The notes: a model not told the origin generated them from the letters alone. A DNA stretch of 64,000 bases from Synaphobranchus kaupii (GCA_029718625.1 CM056376.1:107909105-107973104); one strand, 5' to 3'; positions 47,134-58,353 are shown, numbered from the stretch's first letter. Made by a program: numbers and translations.

Positions 47134-48527
47134 CTGGGTCAAATACGTATTTCCAGTATTTCATGGCCTTTTAAATACATTGTATTTGAACTATTTGAAG
47201 AAAAAATGCTTTTACAAAAATGTATTTGACTATTTTGATGTATTTGGAAACACAGTTATTTGGATTATTTTACTCATTTGAATGTATTTGAAAGCAATCA
47301 AATAGAAAATTCTTGAAACAAGGTTAGTGCAATTACTCAGTATTTGATTTCTTCAGATCTTTTGCAAATACTCTGTGTCCTCCCAACACTAATTAGATTT
47401 GTCACTAGCTACAGTGCCCTGAAAAACTATTTAGCCCACCGCACTTTTTCACATTTTGTTGTTAGTTTCTTAATTTGAAATAAAATTTAATTAGGAATAA
47501 ACATTCAGATGTCCCAAAAGGCAAATCTGTGATTTATTTGACTATATCAATTTTGGGTAAAAACACATATAGCAGTAGTTTAAGAGTAGGAGTTGTTGAT
47601 GGGAGAATAAAATATTAACATCTACCAGATCCCAACATGACTCAAAATATAGGTAATTTTTAGTCCAATGTTTACAAACAATGCAAATGTAAACAAAACC
47701 ATTACATCGAAATATATTCAATATTCAATATTCAATTCAATATATTCAATTTGAAAGTGAAAGAATGTTTCCAGTCCATTGGAGTAATATAATTTGTAAA
47801 AAGGGGCTACCAGGCTACCAGGTAGTGTAGGGGGCGCCAAAAAGGTGAATCTCAAAGAAGAAAAAAACTTAATAGTTCTTAATGCATACTGTATTTTATT
47901 CAACACATACTTGTATGGTATGTATTGCACATGAGCCTTGTTGCATTTACATGATATGCAGTAGATATGGATGGATAACTTGAAGGGTTTCTTCTCCTGA
48001 CTTATCTTGTCCATAGAGTTCAATAGGAAAATTTGTCAGGAGAAACAACCCTTAAAGTGATCCATCCATATCTACTGCATATCTGGCAGCAGAGTGATGG
48101 TTTGAGTACCAGAAAATAAGCTATCAGGAAGTCATGGCATGCAAAGGATATGTGACCAAATATTAAAAATAATAACTTTATTCTACAATATGTTGAACTG
48201 TCCAATATGTGTTGATGTCCGAAAATGGGGGGGGGGGGGGGGTTATGTACAAAAGGTTCTATATAATTTCTAAACAGTTCATCCGATATGGATGAAAATA
48301 CCCTCAAATTAAAGCTGACAGTCTGCACTTCAACCTCATTGTCATTGTATCCTTTCAAACTCAAAGTGCTAGAGTACAAAATACCAAATGTGTCACTGTC
48401 CATTGAATTATGGTGCTCACTGTAAATCATTTGCTTGGGATAATGTATTTGCAAATATGTCAAATGCCTCAAAAGAAATATTTTAAATACAAACTATTTG
48501 ATTGGTATCTGTATTTGGTCTGTATCA
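47134..48527. mobile_element. Possible decayed DNA transposon with nested Tc1-like end
   Basis: The left edge reads CAGACCTGGGTCAAATAC and the right edge, reversed, reads ACAGACCAAATACAGATAC, a partial inverted match. CCAGACCTGGGTCAAATA-type sequence is a common fish repeat. At 47412, TACAGTGCCCTGAAAAACTA resembles a Tc1-like terminus, but its partner end was not found. No coding remnant is recognisable. The boundaries and the single-element reading are tentative. Confidence 0.35.
47953..48083. repeat. Inverted repeat with about 49-bp arms
   Basis: The left arm starts GATATGCAGTAGATATGGAT and ends CTTCTCCTGAC at 48001. The right arm starts GTCAGGAGAAAC at 48035 and ends ATCTACTGCATATC. The arms pair with only a few mismatches around a 33-base loop, so the RNA or single strand could fold into a long hairpin. 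It may be a small MITE or a precursor-like structure; nothing shows transcription beyond being intronic. Confidence 0.85.
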
Positions 48528-49299
48528 CACACTTCCATGATTATGCAAATCCAACCGTCACTTCTAATGGCTGATGTCAGCCTGATATTTTGTGGTGCAA
48601 GGTGGGTAATCTGTAAATGGCAGCAGTGTTAGTAAACTAAAAGAAAAAAACGTAATAAAATCAAGTTGTGCATGTGGTGCTCATCATAGGAGCACAAAAA
48701 AGGTCTGTAAATCCAAGAAGAAATAAAATGAAAATAAATCATTTAACACCGCAAACATTCTGAACCAAAATTTGAGGTGACCGCCTTTGTTTGCTCAGAG
48801 CTGTCTTAATGCGTCTCTTCTGAAATCCCAATGGCACTCAGATGGTGGCTTGGCGCATTGTGGAAAGGATTGAGGAACTGAATTTTTTAATTTCGTGCTG
48901 GTGTAGTGACGGGAAGGCAGGAAGCGAGAGCGAGAAAGAGAGGGAAAGAGAAAGAAAGAGCGAAAGAGAGGGCCTTGATCAACGTGGGCAAATAGCCCCG
49001 CAGACTGCGCAGCCCATCACCATGGTTACAGAACACTCAATGGATTCCCGCTTTGGAAGACAATCGGAGTCAGGAGACTAAGGGGGTGTTGAGGGCTGGT
49101 TGGGGGTGGGGTGGGGTGGTATAATTTGGACACAGACGCAAGTGGGTCAGGAGATAAAGAGGAGGGAGCACTGGGGAGCGGGGACACAAATCCAGAAGAG
49201 AGAAAAGAAACGTAAGGAGACGACACAATAATGAGGGGCGCGCTCTTCTGAGGGGGGATCTTTATGAGTGTTGTGACTTCATTGGGCAGGAATGCAGAC

Positions 49300-49418
49300 G
49301 CACACATGCGCGCGCACACACACACAAAAATGCACGCACAATTTCCCAGGAAGGTTTTTGGTAAAAGGGACAAAAAGAGTGCAGCAACACAGATGCACGC
49401 ACACACGCACACACGCAC

Positions 49419-49472
<54 letters not shown>

Positions 49473-49920
49473 GGCTTATATCTACATGCCCAGACACTCT
49501 CACACGCACACACACATTAAGCTTATATCTACGTGCTCACGCACACACACACACTAGGCTTATATCTACGTGCACAGACACGCTCACAGGCACACCCACA
49601 CACACACACTCATATGCTCACATGCATACATGCTCGCACACTTTTCATACACATACACAAACACACAGATGCAGCTACAGACCACAGCACGCGCACGCAC
49701 ACACACATATTAACACATAGGCTTATATCTACGTGCCCAGACATGCACACACACAGACAACCAGTTACCCACACCCGCACACACATTTTCATACACACCC
49801 AAATGCACATATGCTCGCACTCGTTTAGACAGGCATACACACATAAACATGCAATGCACAAACATTTCCACACACTCACTTGCGTACACACACATGCAAA
49901 CGCACCCTCACACACACTCT
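49300..49920. repeat. AC-rich array with a recurring CTTATATCTACGTGC unit
   Basis: A (CA)n tract (about 49400-49470) leads into imperfect repeats in which GGCTTATATCTACGTGC or AAGCTTATATCTACGTGC recurs at about 49472, 49519, 49557 and 49720, between ACACAC runs. The many open frames are artefacts of the repeat. Confidence 0.88.
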
Positions 49921-50757
49921 GCAGTGTAAAGGCATGCCCTGCATGGCGGTGTGAGTGACTGGCCCACTGCTGTTTTGTGTTGGGTTGTGTTGTGTTATGT
50001 GGGGTGGGGTGGGGTGGCGTGAGGTCACTCAGAGCAGGGGCTCATGGGAGTGGCGCTGGCTTAGTGCTGGCTCCACCGGGCCCCCTGGTCAGGGACAGGG
50101 TGTTATGGGCTTACAGCCTCTGTTTCCAGGGCACAACATCACAAAAAACAATGGCCCAGGATCCTCCACCGTCACAGCCCTTCCTAAAACAAAGGCCCAG
50201 GATCCTCCATCGTGTTCTAGCCCACAATGGCCTGGGTTCCACCTGCTCTGTGTGCCACAAACAAGCTGCACTTTATATAAGGTCACCGACGCAAGGAAAA
50301 CAGGATTAAAACAGCTTCTCTTTGAGCACTGCACGTACACTGTACCGAACTTTCTGTATGGGAAAGGGCAGCATGATGTTTATCACCAGCACTACACTGG
50401 AACACATCACTGATTTTAAACATGACTTTATCGTTATGATTGAGCGCTAAGTCTAGTCAATATTAGGGAAAGAGGAGTTTTGGACTGTATCTTTACTCTG
50501 CAGCGAGGAGACTGCTTACAGAGGGGTATAATGTTGACCGTCCCACTCTGCTCTGTTCTGAGATTGTGTGCTTTACAGGGAGGGGCTGGGATCAGTTCCA
50601 TTTCTGTTCAGGAAATACATGGAAATTAAATTAATTTATTAAAAACTTCTCCTAATACATTATGGGCGTTTTTCAGTGTCGTGAATTGAAAACCAGTTCA
50701 CTTATTGAAGTGACTAAATTGAAATGCAATTGAGTGGAACCCTGATCCGATCTGGAC

Positions 50758-50960
50758 GGCTGTATAATGGTTAGGGAATTGGGCTTTTGACCTAAGGGGC
50801 GCAGGTCGGATTCCCTAGTGATTCCCAGGTAGGACATTGCCACTGCACCCTTGAGCAAGGTACTTAACCTGAATTGCTTCAGTATATATCCGGCTGTAGA
50901 GATGTATACTATGTGTTGCTCTGGATAAGAACGAATGCTAAACGCCTGTAATGTAATGTC
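50758..50960 (+). mobile_element. tRNA-derived SINE with L2-type tail (well preserved)
   Basis: A box-A-like TGGTTAGGGAATTGG and a box-B-like GGTCGGATTCC form the tRNA-related head. The body has CCCAGGTAGGAC and CACCCTTGAGCAAGGTACTT. The tail reads CTCTGGATAAGAACGAATGC, TAAACGCC and TGTAATGTAATGT. The terminal TGTAA repeats are typical of L2-clade LINE tails in fish, such as eel UnaL2. Of the copies here this is the best preserved. Confidence 0.8.
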
Positions 50961-51031
50961 ATCTCTAGGTCCAGGTGTGCCCACCACCCTACCCCCCCCC
51001 CCCTCCTAATCTTCCCAGATCTTGTCCCCAG

Positions 51032-51163
51032 GCAGGGAGCGTCTGTCCGGTATTTTGGGGGTCAGCGCGGAGCAGGCCAGCCGCTTCGTGGACACTTTCC
51101 TGCAGCGGTACAGAGAGGTACAGAACTTCATACAGAGGACTGTCCAGGAGTGTCAAAAACAAG
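51032..51163 (+). CDS. poln: DNA polymerase nu, fingers exon after the O-helix
   Basis: This 132-bp exon encodes (G)RERLSGILGVSAEQASRF, then VDTFLQRYREVQNFIQ and RTVQECQKQ, plus one base. It matches the fingers helices that follow motif B in polymerase nu, where human has a G-A-G-K-E-R-L start and a similar LGV...F...FLQKY pattern. It enters and leaves in phase 1. The acceptor is TTGTCCCCAG. The donor AAG|GTGTGT is weak, and reading on gives a stop (TAA) two codons later. Eighteen bases after the donor a 43-bp minisatellite starts. No insert of the kind seen in polymerase theta is present, which supports nu. Confidence 0.95.
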
Positions 51164-51180
51164 GTGTGTAAATTACAAGC

Positions 51181-52371
51181 ACATACTGTACCATTTTACA
51201 TTATATTTGCTGTTATACATTATACATACTGTACCATTTTACATTATATTCACCGTTATACATTATGCATACTGTACCATTTTACATTATATTCACCGTC
51301 ATACATTATACATACTGTACCATTTTACATTATATTCACAGTCATACATTATGCATACTGTACCATTTTACATTATATTCACCATCATACATTATGCATA
51401 CTGTACCATTTTACATTATATTCACCGTTATACATTATGCATACTGTACCATTTTACATTATATTCACTGTCATACATTATGCATACTGTACCATTTTAC
51501 ATTATATTCACCATCATACATTATGCATACTGTACCATTTTACATTATATTCACCGTTATACATTATGCATACTGTACCATTTTACATTATATTCACCGT
51601 TATACATTATACATACTGTACCATTTTACATTATATTCACTGTTATACATTATACATACTGTACCATTTTACATTATATTCACCGTTATACATTATACAT
51701 GCTGTATCATTTTACATTATATTCACCGTTATACGGTATACATACTGTACCATTTTACATTATATTCACCGTTATACATTATGCATGCTGTACCATTTTA
51801 CATTATATTCACCGTCATACATTATACATACTGTACCATTGTACATTATATTCACAGTTATACATTATACATACTGTACCATTTTACATTATATTCACAG
51901 TTATACATTATACATACTGTACCATTTTACATTATATTCACTGTTATACATTATACATACTGTACCATTTTACATTATATTCACCGTTATACATTATACA
52001 TGCTGTACCATTTTACATTATATTCACCGTTATACGGTATACATACTGTACCATTTTACATTATATTCACCGTTATACATTATGCATGCTGTACCATTTT
52101 ACATTATATTCACCGTCATACATTATACATACTGTACCATTGTACATTATATTCACAGTTATACATTATACATACTGTACCATTTTACATTATATTCACA
52201 GTTATACATTATACATACTGTACCATTTTACATTATATTCACCGTTATACATTATACATACTGTACCATTTTACATTATATTCACCGTCATACATTATAC
52301 ATACTGTACCATTTTACATTATATTCACCGTTATACATTATACATACTGTACCATTTTACATTATATTAGC
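51181..52371. repeat. 43-bp minisatellite starting beside a splice donor
   Basis: About 28 copies of ACATACTGTACCATTTTACA plus TTATATTCACCGTTATACA plus TTAT. Variants include TCATAC for TTATAC, ATGCATACTG, and CACAG, CACTG or CACCA in place of CACCG. Since 43 leaves remainder 1 on division by three, each frame cycles through all phases and all three + frames are open, giving overlapping readings of 376-515 codons with a 43-residue period; they are not genes. Rare variants (ATACGGTATA at 51731 and 52032; CATTGTACATTA near 51837 and 52138) recur 301 bases apart, so a 7-unit block was duplicated. Confidence 0.96.
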
Positions 52372-53105
52372 CAATGTTCTGTTAGGAATGCATGAAAGTG
52401 CTCAATGGCAGTTGTATATTTCAAATACACTCGTTATAGTACATATTAGCAGAGTCAAATATGCCGGCGCTCACAGATTTTTCCCAGTTTTGCCTTTTGC
52501 TTTGCAGGGCAAAGTTTTTTGATTGGGTCAGACAGCTCACTGACTGATAACTGGCTGTAGCTGTACCCATGGTGGGGTTCGGTTTAAGGGAATAGCCAGG
52601 TGGTGGAGAGGGCAGAAATGTAAGACAGGGTGTGGCAGGAGGGAGAGTGAATCGCTGCTGTACCTCAGGATTTATAGGGATGACACCAGCAGAGCCAGGC
52701 CCTGCAGATTAGAACACTGTATCTGCAGAGTCAAACTTTGCCCCCGCCCCAAGTGCTCGGGGGGGGAGGGGAGGGGAGGGGAGGGGGGGCTGCTCCCAGA
52801 AAGTGTAACCGGGAGGCATCGATCTCTCACAGATTGACAGCGGTTTTATTACCTGCGGCCGTGGATCGCTCTCGGCCAAGTCCCATAATGAACCTCCCTC
52901 CCCCCTCCCCAAGGTGCCAGGTGTTGGGGTCTGTCAGAGAGGTAATAAAACTCATGTTCCACTCTCGCTACTCAGGGTATTCACCGGGGACCGCAGCCTC
53001 ATGAACGATGGGTCAGAAATCACATGGAGAACCTGCTTTAATTCTGCTCATCGATACGGCAATCAGGGCCATAGGATTTATCTGTCTCTCCTGTCAAAAG
53101 ATTTT

Positions 53106-53395
53106 CATCTGTGCGTGCGTGTGAGTGCTTGTGTGTATGCGTGTTTGTGTGTGTACTTGCGTGCGTGCGTGTGAGTGCTTGTGTGTATGCGTGTTTGTGT
53201 GTGTACTTGCGTGCGTGCGTGCTTGCGTGCGTGTGAGTGCTTGTGTGTATGCGTGTTTGTGTGTGTACTTGCGTGCATGCTTGCGTGTGTGTATGCGTAT
53301 GTGTGTGTGTGTGCGCATGTGTGCTTGTGTGTATGCGTATGTGTGCTTGTGTGTGTGTGTGTGCATGCGTGCGTGCATGTGTGTGTGCTGCTCTA
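53106..53395. repeat. GT-rich minisatellite, 50-62-bp units
   Basis: Units such as GTGCGTGCGTGTGAGTGCTT plus GTGTGTATGCGTGTTTGTG plus TGTACTTGC recur at about 53112, 53162 and 53224. Cysteine-rich frames (VCVCAC, CVRAC) are artefacts. Confidence 0.92.
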
Positions 53396-53799
53396 TCATG
53401 TAAATTATTGGAGAAGAGCTCGGCTCTGTACAGTTACACCTGCAGCAGGACCAGTGGTGATATTGACAGGTTCTTTAGCCTACATGGGCCAGTAACTGCC
53501 CTGAGCATTCCAGAGGAAGGATTTGCTATGGTTGTAATTTCAGTATCTTTCTGCACATCCTCTTGCTTTGAAATTAAAATGTTCTCCTCCAGTCACGTGT
53601 CGCGAGGGAGATTTTCTGACTGAGTCGGTGACTTTTAATATCCTTCTTCGGTGTAGAAGTTCCTCAGGGAGAGGATCACCCACTGACGACGGCTTTGAAC
53701 GTTTTGGCAAACCAGCACTTACAAATGTTCACGTGCATAAGCACACACATTTACATAGGCAAGTGCGCACACATTTTGCACATGCATACAGGCATGACA

Positions 53800-54214
53800 G
53801 TGTGCGTGTGTGAGAGTGTGTGTGTGTGTGTGAGAGAGTGTGTGGTGTGTGTGTGTGTGCGTATGTGTATGTTTGTGAGAGTGTGTGCATATGTGTATGT
53901 TTGTGAGAGTGTGTGTGTGTGTGTGTGTGTATGTGCGTATGTGTGTGAGAGTGGTGTGTGTGTGCGTATGTGTGTGAGAGTGTTTGGTGTGTGTGTGTGT
54001 GTGTGTGTGTGTGCATGTGTGGGAGAGTGTGTGTGTGTATGTGTATGTGTGTGAGAGTGTGTGTGTGTGTATGCGCATATGTGTGTGGTGTGTGTATGTG
54101 TGTGTGTGCGCGTATGTGTGTGAGAGTGTGTGTGTGTGTGTGTATATATGTATGTGAGAGTGTGTATGTGTGTGTGTGCGTATGTGTATGTGTGTGTGAG
54201 AGTGTGTGTGTGTG
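53800..54214. repeat. Degenerate TG array
   Basis: TGTGTG with interspersed GAGAGTG, GCGTATG and TATGTTTG blocks for about 400 bp. His/Thr-rich minus-strand frames of up to 219 codons are artefacts. Confidence 0.93.
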
Positions 54215-55514
54215 AATACAGCTCTGGGATGAAAACAGGGCCATGTGGATCTACTGGGCTGTTTTTCAGGGGGATTTGGCCACAAAGCTGCACCCATTGT
54301 TCCTCCCTGGAATGCACTGCCCTGGGAGATTCCTACTGTAGATGTATTTCTTTCTGCAGAAGTGCAGCGTAGCGACATTGGCGGGATCTTTGGCTTTGCA
54401 ACGTGTTGGCATAGTGGCGGCAGAAAGCCCTGGCCCCGCCCCTCACGTGCTTCTCAACAGGTGACTGGCTGCCAGCGCTCATTCAGTTTGGGGAAAGCTG
54501 TAGCAGAATGTTCTGTGGGCAGAATTGGGGGAGGGGGGGTTAAACGGCGGGCGCAGCGGGACTGTTTGTCCCATGCCCGTCACCTGATTAGCGTGTGCTC
54601 TCTCCCAGCCATTACCGTAGCGTCTAATTGCTGGATTAAAAATGAATGCACCCAGTGGCTATTTAGCCAACTGATATGAGCCTTGAGGTAATGAAAAAGA
54701 GTAGGTGTATGATTATTGGGCATCTAACAGCACTGCACACTTGCACCGTTCAGCAGTATCCACGCTAACGATGAATCGAAGGCTGATAAAGATCTACGGC
54801 GGCCTGAGAGGGCAGGGAAATGCCTGTCTGTGCACACACCTGTTAGAGGCGCGCAAAGGTGGGGGTGTGTCCTGATCTGTCCTCACCTGACCTGACTGTA
54901 CGCAGGTTCTCTCTCTCTTTGTCAGTCTTCATCCTCTGTCCAAAACGTGCCGTGCCCCTGCCCTCCACACAAACGGGTCGATCGTGCCTGTTTGGGCTTG
55001 TTCAGAGCGGGAGGCACGGTGAAAGCAAATGGCTCCCGCGCCAGTCCCGAGCGTTGGCTCTCGTCTCTGTCTCTCTGTCCTCTCCCATTCCTTCTCTCTT
55101 TCCTTTCCTCCATCCCTTCTTCTTCCTCTTCTCTTTCCCATGCTCCCTCCCTTCCTGCATTCACCTTTCTTTCTCTCCTCCCTCTCTCTCTCTCATGACA
55201 GCCAGCGTGTTGGGAAGTGAGTGAGAGCTGTGGGTATGTGTGTTCACTGTTGGTTTAAGCTGCTACCGCTAAAGGAGACCCTCTGTTATAAGTTCTATAT
55301 AACTGAGTGTGCAGGGTGAAGCAGTGGTGATACTTCTCGGTCTGAGCTGAGCAGCTCTGGAAATAACATCTCAACACTGATTTTGTGTAATGAATCTTCG
55401 GTTTCTCAACTGTTTAATGTGTAAGATTAACTGAACATTCTAATGCTGATGTAACAATCACTAAAACAGTGGAGTTCTAGAACACAGACTTTTTGACAAC
55501 ATATTCCAACAAAC

Positions 55515-55774
55515 CTGAGGTGCGTTCAAATTCAGCGAACAAGGCGAACGTTTGCAAACTATTTCAAACTTTTTTCCGTTAGCTTTGTGTTCGGCGAACA
55601 AAAATGGATGCTGGACTGAGGGAAATGTGTTCCCAGATGGAGATTTCAATTGAAGATACCGGTAATGCAAACAATTTGGAACGTTCTTAAAAAGCCGTTA
55701 AAATTTAACCATTCAAAGAAAACATGTTTGTCACGCACGTTCGGCTCTGTTCGCTGAATTTGAACGCACCTCAG
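55515..55774. mobile_element. MITE with perfect 27-bp terminal inverted repeats
   Basis: The left end starts CTGAGGTGCGTTCAAATTCA and runs to GCGAACA at 55541. The right end, 55748-55774, is its exact reverse complement, 27 of 27 bases. The element is 260 bp. Inside, ATG at 55603-55605 opens a short frame (MDAGLREMCSQMEISIEDT) ending at ACCG|GTAATG, which resembles a first coding exon with a donor. It could be a remnant of the autonomous parent's gene. No clear target-site duplication was found, so the superfamily stays open. Confidence 0.85.
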
Positions 55775-56529
55775 CTCTTCAAAGGGTTAAAAACTTCCAT
55801 ATTCCATACGTGATCAGATGTCTGTGAGGCCCTGTGGATCTGATCGCATCATTTTTAAAATATCTCTCTGTGTTCTGTCTTGGTCCTTTAAAAGATGACC
55901 TTATTTAAGGATTAGTCACATGCACCTTTTGAAGTTGCCTTTGCCAAAGTTATATTTTATCTTGGCCAGTCACTGCAGTTCACCTTAATAATGCGTCTTT
56001 TATGTCAGTGTAAAGTGGAAATTTGATTGCTACAGGTGACAGTGGTTTTTAGCTCTTTTTTTAGTGCCTGAGGCAGTGTTTGTGTAGCTCAATATGATGC
56101 TCTACAGTGTGAGTCAATTTTTAGGTATTTTAGCACTTAGGCAGGGAAATTGAGGACAGAAGGGGTGTTACTCCCTCTTCTCACAGCACACAGAAAAGCT
56201 GGGCTCACACTCTGCCTCGCTGTTCTGCCTCCATCTTGCGTGAACGCCACCTTAAAAACATTGTGCTTGCAGTGACAAAATAACCCAGTATAACCTGAAA
56301 ATGCTATAAAGGTGGTGTTCATGTGACTTCAGACTCCAGACACAAAAAGATACAGAAAGCTTATTTTTTATTTTTGATATTAATGTGATATTAATCATTG
56401 CAATCAGCTGTGTTTGTTCAGTCATCAGGGAAAATTAAATACAATGGTTGTCATTTAAAAAAAATTAAGTTTGTTCTGTTCAAAGTTTACATTTCACGTG
56501 TCCATATTCCCTTATGTGGGTTTTTTTAG

Positions 56530-56640
56530 GGTACGTGGTTTCAATAATGGGGCGACGGCGTTCTCTGCCTCACATTCACTCTGCCGACTGGGCCATCCGG
56601 AACCAGGCAGAAAGGCAGGCCGTCAACTTTGTGGTCCAAG
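56530..56640 (+). CDS. poln: DNA polymerase nu, GRRR and QAVNFVVQG exon
   Basis: This 111-bp exon completes the split glycine codon. It encodes [20 protein letters not shown] followed by [16 protein letters not shown] and one base. The ...GRRR.LP...  ER.A.N..VQG pattern is strongly conserved in family-A polymerases; the asparagine and glutamine match template-contacting Asn845 and Gln849 of E. coli Pol [10 protein letters not shown] and [19 protein letters not shown] are very close to human polymerase nu. The acceptor is TTTTTTTAG. The donor CCAAG|GTACAA is weak (C at +4, A at +5). The minisatellite starts five bases after the exon end. Phase is 1 at both ends. Confidence 0.96.
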
Positions 56641-58274
56641 GTACAAGTAGGCCCTGACCCCCCTGATGTTTTGACCCCCATCCCCCCTCTAGTAGCCCCC
56701 TCCTCCAGTAGGCCCTGACCCCCCTGATGTTTTGACCCCCATCCCCCCTCTAGTAGCCCCCTCCTCCAGTAGGCCCTGACCCCCAGGTGTTTTGACCCCC
56801 ATCCCCCCTCTAGTAGCCCCCTCCTCCAGTAGGCCCTGACCCCCCTGGTGTTTTGACCCCCATCCCCCCTCTAGTAGCCCCCTCCTCCAGTAGGCCCTGA
56901 CCCCCCTGATGTTTTGACCCCCATCCCCCCTCTAGTAGCCCCCACCTCCAGTAGGCCCTGACCCCCCTGATGTTTTGACCCCCATCCCCCCTCTAGTAGC
57001 CCCCTCCTCCAGTAGGCCCTGACCCCCCTGATGTTTTGACCCCCATCCCCCCTCAAGTAGCCCCCTCCTCCAGTAGGCCCTGACCCCCAGGTGTTTTGAC
57101 CCCCATCCCCCCTCTAGTAGCCCCCTCCTCCAGTAGGCCCTGACCCCCCTGGTGTTTTGACCCCCATCCCCCCTCTAGTAGCCCCCTCCTCCAGTAGGCC
57201 CTGACCCCCCTGATGTTTTGACCCCCATCCCCCCTCTAGTAGCCCCCACCTCCAGTAGGCCCTGACCCCCCTGGTGTTTTGACCCCCATCCCCCCTCTAG
57301 TAGCCCCTTCCTCCAGTAGGCCCTGACCCCCAGGTGTTTTGACCCCCCTCCCCCCTCTAGTAGCCCCCTCCTCCAGTAGGCCCTGACCCCCCTGATGTTT
57401 TGACCCCCATCCCCCCTCTAGTAGCCCCCTCCTCCAGTAGGCCCTGACCCCCAGGTGTTTTGACCCCCCTCCCCCCTCTAGTAGCCCCCTCCTCCAGTAG
57501 GCCCTGACCCCCCTGATGTTTTGACCCCCATCCCCCCTCTAGTAGCCCCCTCCTCCAGTAGGCCCTGACCCCCAGGTGTTTTGACCCCCCTCCCCCCTCT
57601 AGTAGCCCCCTCCTCCAGTAGGCCCTGACCCCCCTGATGTTTTGACCCCCATCCCCCCTCTAGTAGCCCCCTCCTCCAGTAGGCCCTGACCCCCAGGTGT
57701 TTTGACCCCCATCCCCCCTCTAGTAGCCCCCTCCTCCAGTAGGCCCTGACCCCCCTGATGTTTTGACCCCCATCCCCCCTCTAGTAGCCCCCACCTCCAG
57801 TAGGCCCTGACCCCCCTGGTGTTTTGACCCCCATCCCCCCTCTAGTAGCCCCCTCCTCCAGTAGGCCCTGACCCCCCTGGTGTTTTGACCCCCATCCCCC
57901 CTCTAGTAGCCCCCTCCTCCAGTAGGCCCTGACCCCCCTGGTGTTTTGACCCCCATCCCCCCTCTAGTAGCCCCCTCCTCCAGTAGGCCCTGACCCCCCT
58001 GGTGTTTTGACCCCCATCCCCCCTCTAGTAGCCCCCTCCTCCAGTAGGCCCTGACCCCCAGGTGTTTTGACCCCCATCCCCCATCTAGTAGCCCCCTCCT
58101 CCAGTAGGCCCTGACCCCCCTGATGTTTTGACCCCCATCCCCCCTCTAGTAGCCCCCACCTCCAGTAGGCCCTGACCCCCCTGGTGTTTTGACCCCCATC
58201 CCCCCTCTAGTAGCCCCCTCCTCCAGTAGGCCCTGACCCCCTGGTGTTTTGACCCCCCTGTCTCCCCTCCCCAG
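56641..58274 (+). repeat. 61-bp minisatellite occupying a whole poln intron
   Basis: This 1,634-bp intron is about 26 tandem copies of a 60-61-bp unit: AGTAGGCCCTGACCCCCCTG, ATGTTTTGACCCCCATCCCC, CCTCTAGTAGCCCCCTCCTC, C. The first unit starts at 56646, five bases into the intron. The last unit's TTTTGACCCCC runs into CTGTCTCCCCTCCCCAG, the real acceptor of the next exon. Each unit carries CTGAC (branch-point consensus), a pyrimidine-rich tract and CTCTAG, and a second acceptor-like CTCCTCCAG. In unit alignment CTCTAG sits where the true CCCCAG is. The main variants are CCCAGGTG for CCCCTGATG or CCCCTGGTG, and CACCTCC for CTCCTCC. The minus-strand readings are artefacts. Confidence 0.96.
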
Positions 58275-58353
58275 GCTCTGCAGCAGACCTCTGTAAGATG
58301 GCCATGATCCGGATCTTCTCCCTGGTTTCCTCTTCCTCCTCCCTCACAGCCAG
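58275..58353 (+). CDS. poln: DNA polymerase nu, QGSAAD helix exon
   Basis: This 79-bp exon completes the split glycine codon. It encodes SAADLCKMAMIRIFSLVSSS followed by SSLTA and two bases of an arginine codon. (Q)GSAADLCK matches the family-A helix QG[ST]AAD.[IL]K just before motif C, and the short linker before LTAR, without an insert, fits polymerase nu. The acceptor TCCCCTCCCCAG is strong but sits at the end of the minisatellite. The donor CCAG|GTGGGA is of medium strength. It enters in phase 1 and leaves in phase 2. AG|G joins the next exon to give LTARLLAQIHDE, which confirms the splice choice. Confidence 0.95.

Larger units (their letters stand above)
45654..51031. other. poln intron, 5.4 kb
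   Basis: No nested gene is supported. Contents: a possible decayed DNA transposon (47134-48527), a long hairpin, a 16-base G run (48227-48242), AC-rich arrays (49300-49920) and a SINE (50758-50960). A box-B-like sequence on the minus strand near 46480 (CAGGTTTGAATCC) may be another SINE remnant. The acceptor lies in a C-rich tract (TTGTCCCCAG, ending 51031). Confidence 0.7.
52372..56529. other. poln intron, remainder after the 43-bp array
   Basis: No nested gene is supported. It holds G-rich and C-rich patches (52755-52790), two TG-rich arrays, a CT-rich tract (55060-55195) and a MITE, annotated separately. The stretch 55781-56520 is plain AT-rich sequence. The acceptor is a short T-run ending TTTTTTTAG at 56529. 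Confidence 0.75.

Noticed and set aside
50975..52522. 515-codon plus-strand frame as a protein gene
   Set aside because: It runs through the 43-bp minisatellite and uses a different frame from the real poln exon at 51032-51163. All three frames are open, as expected from the period.
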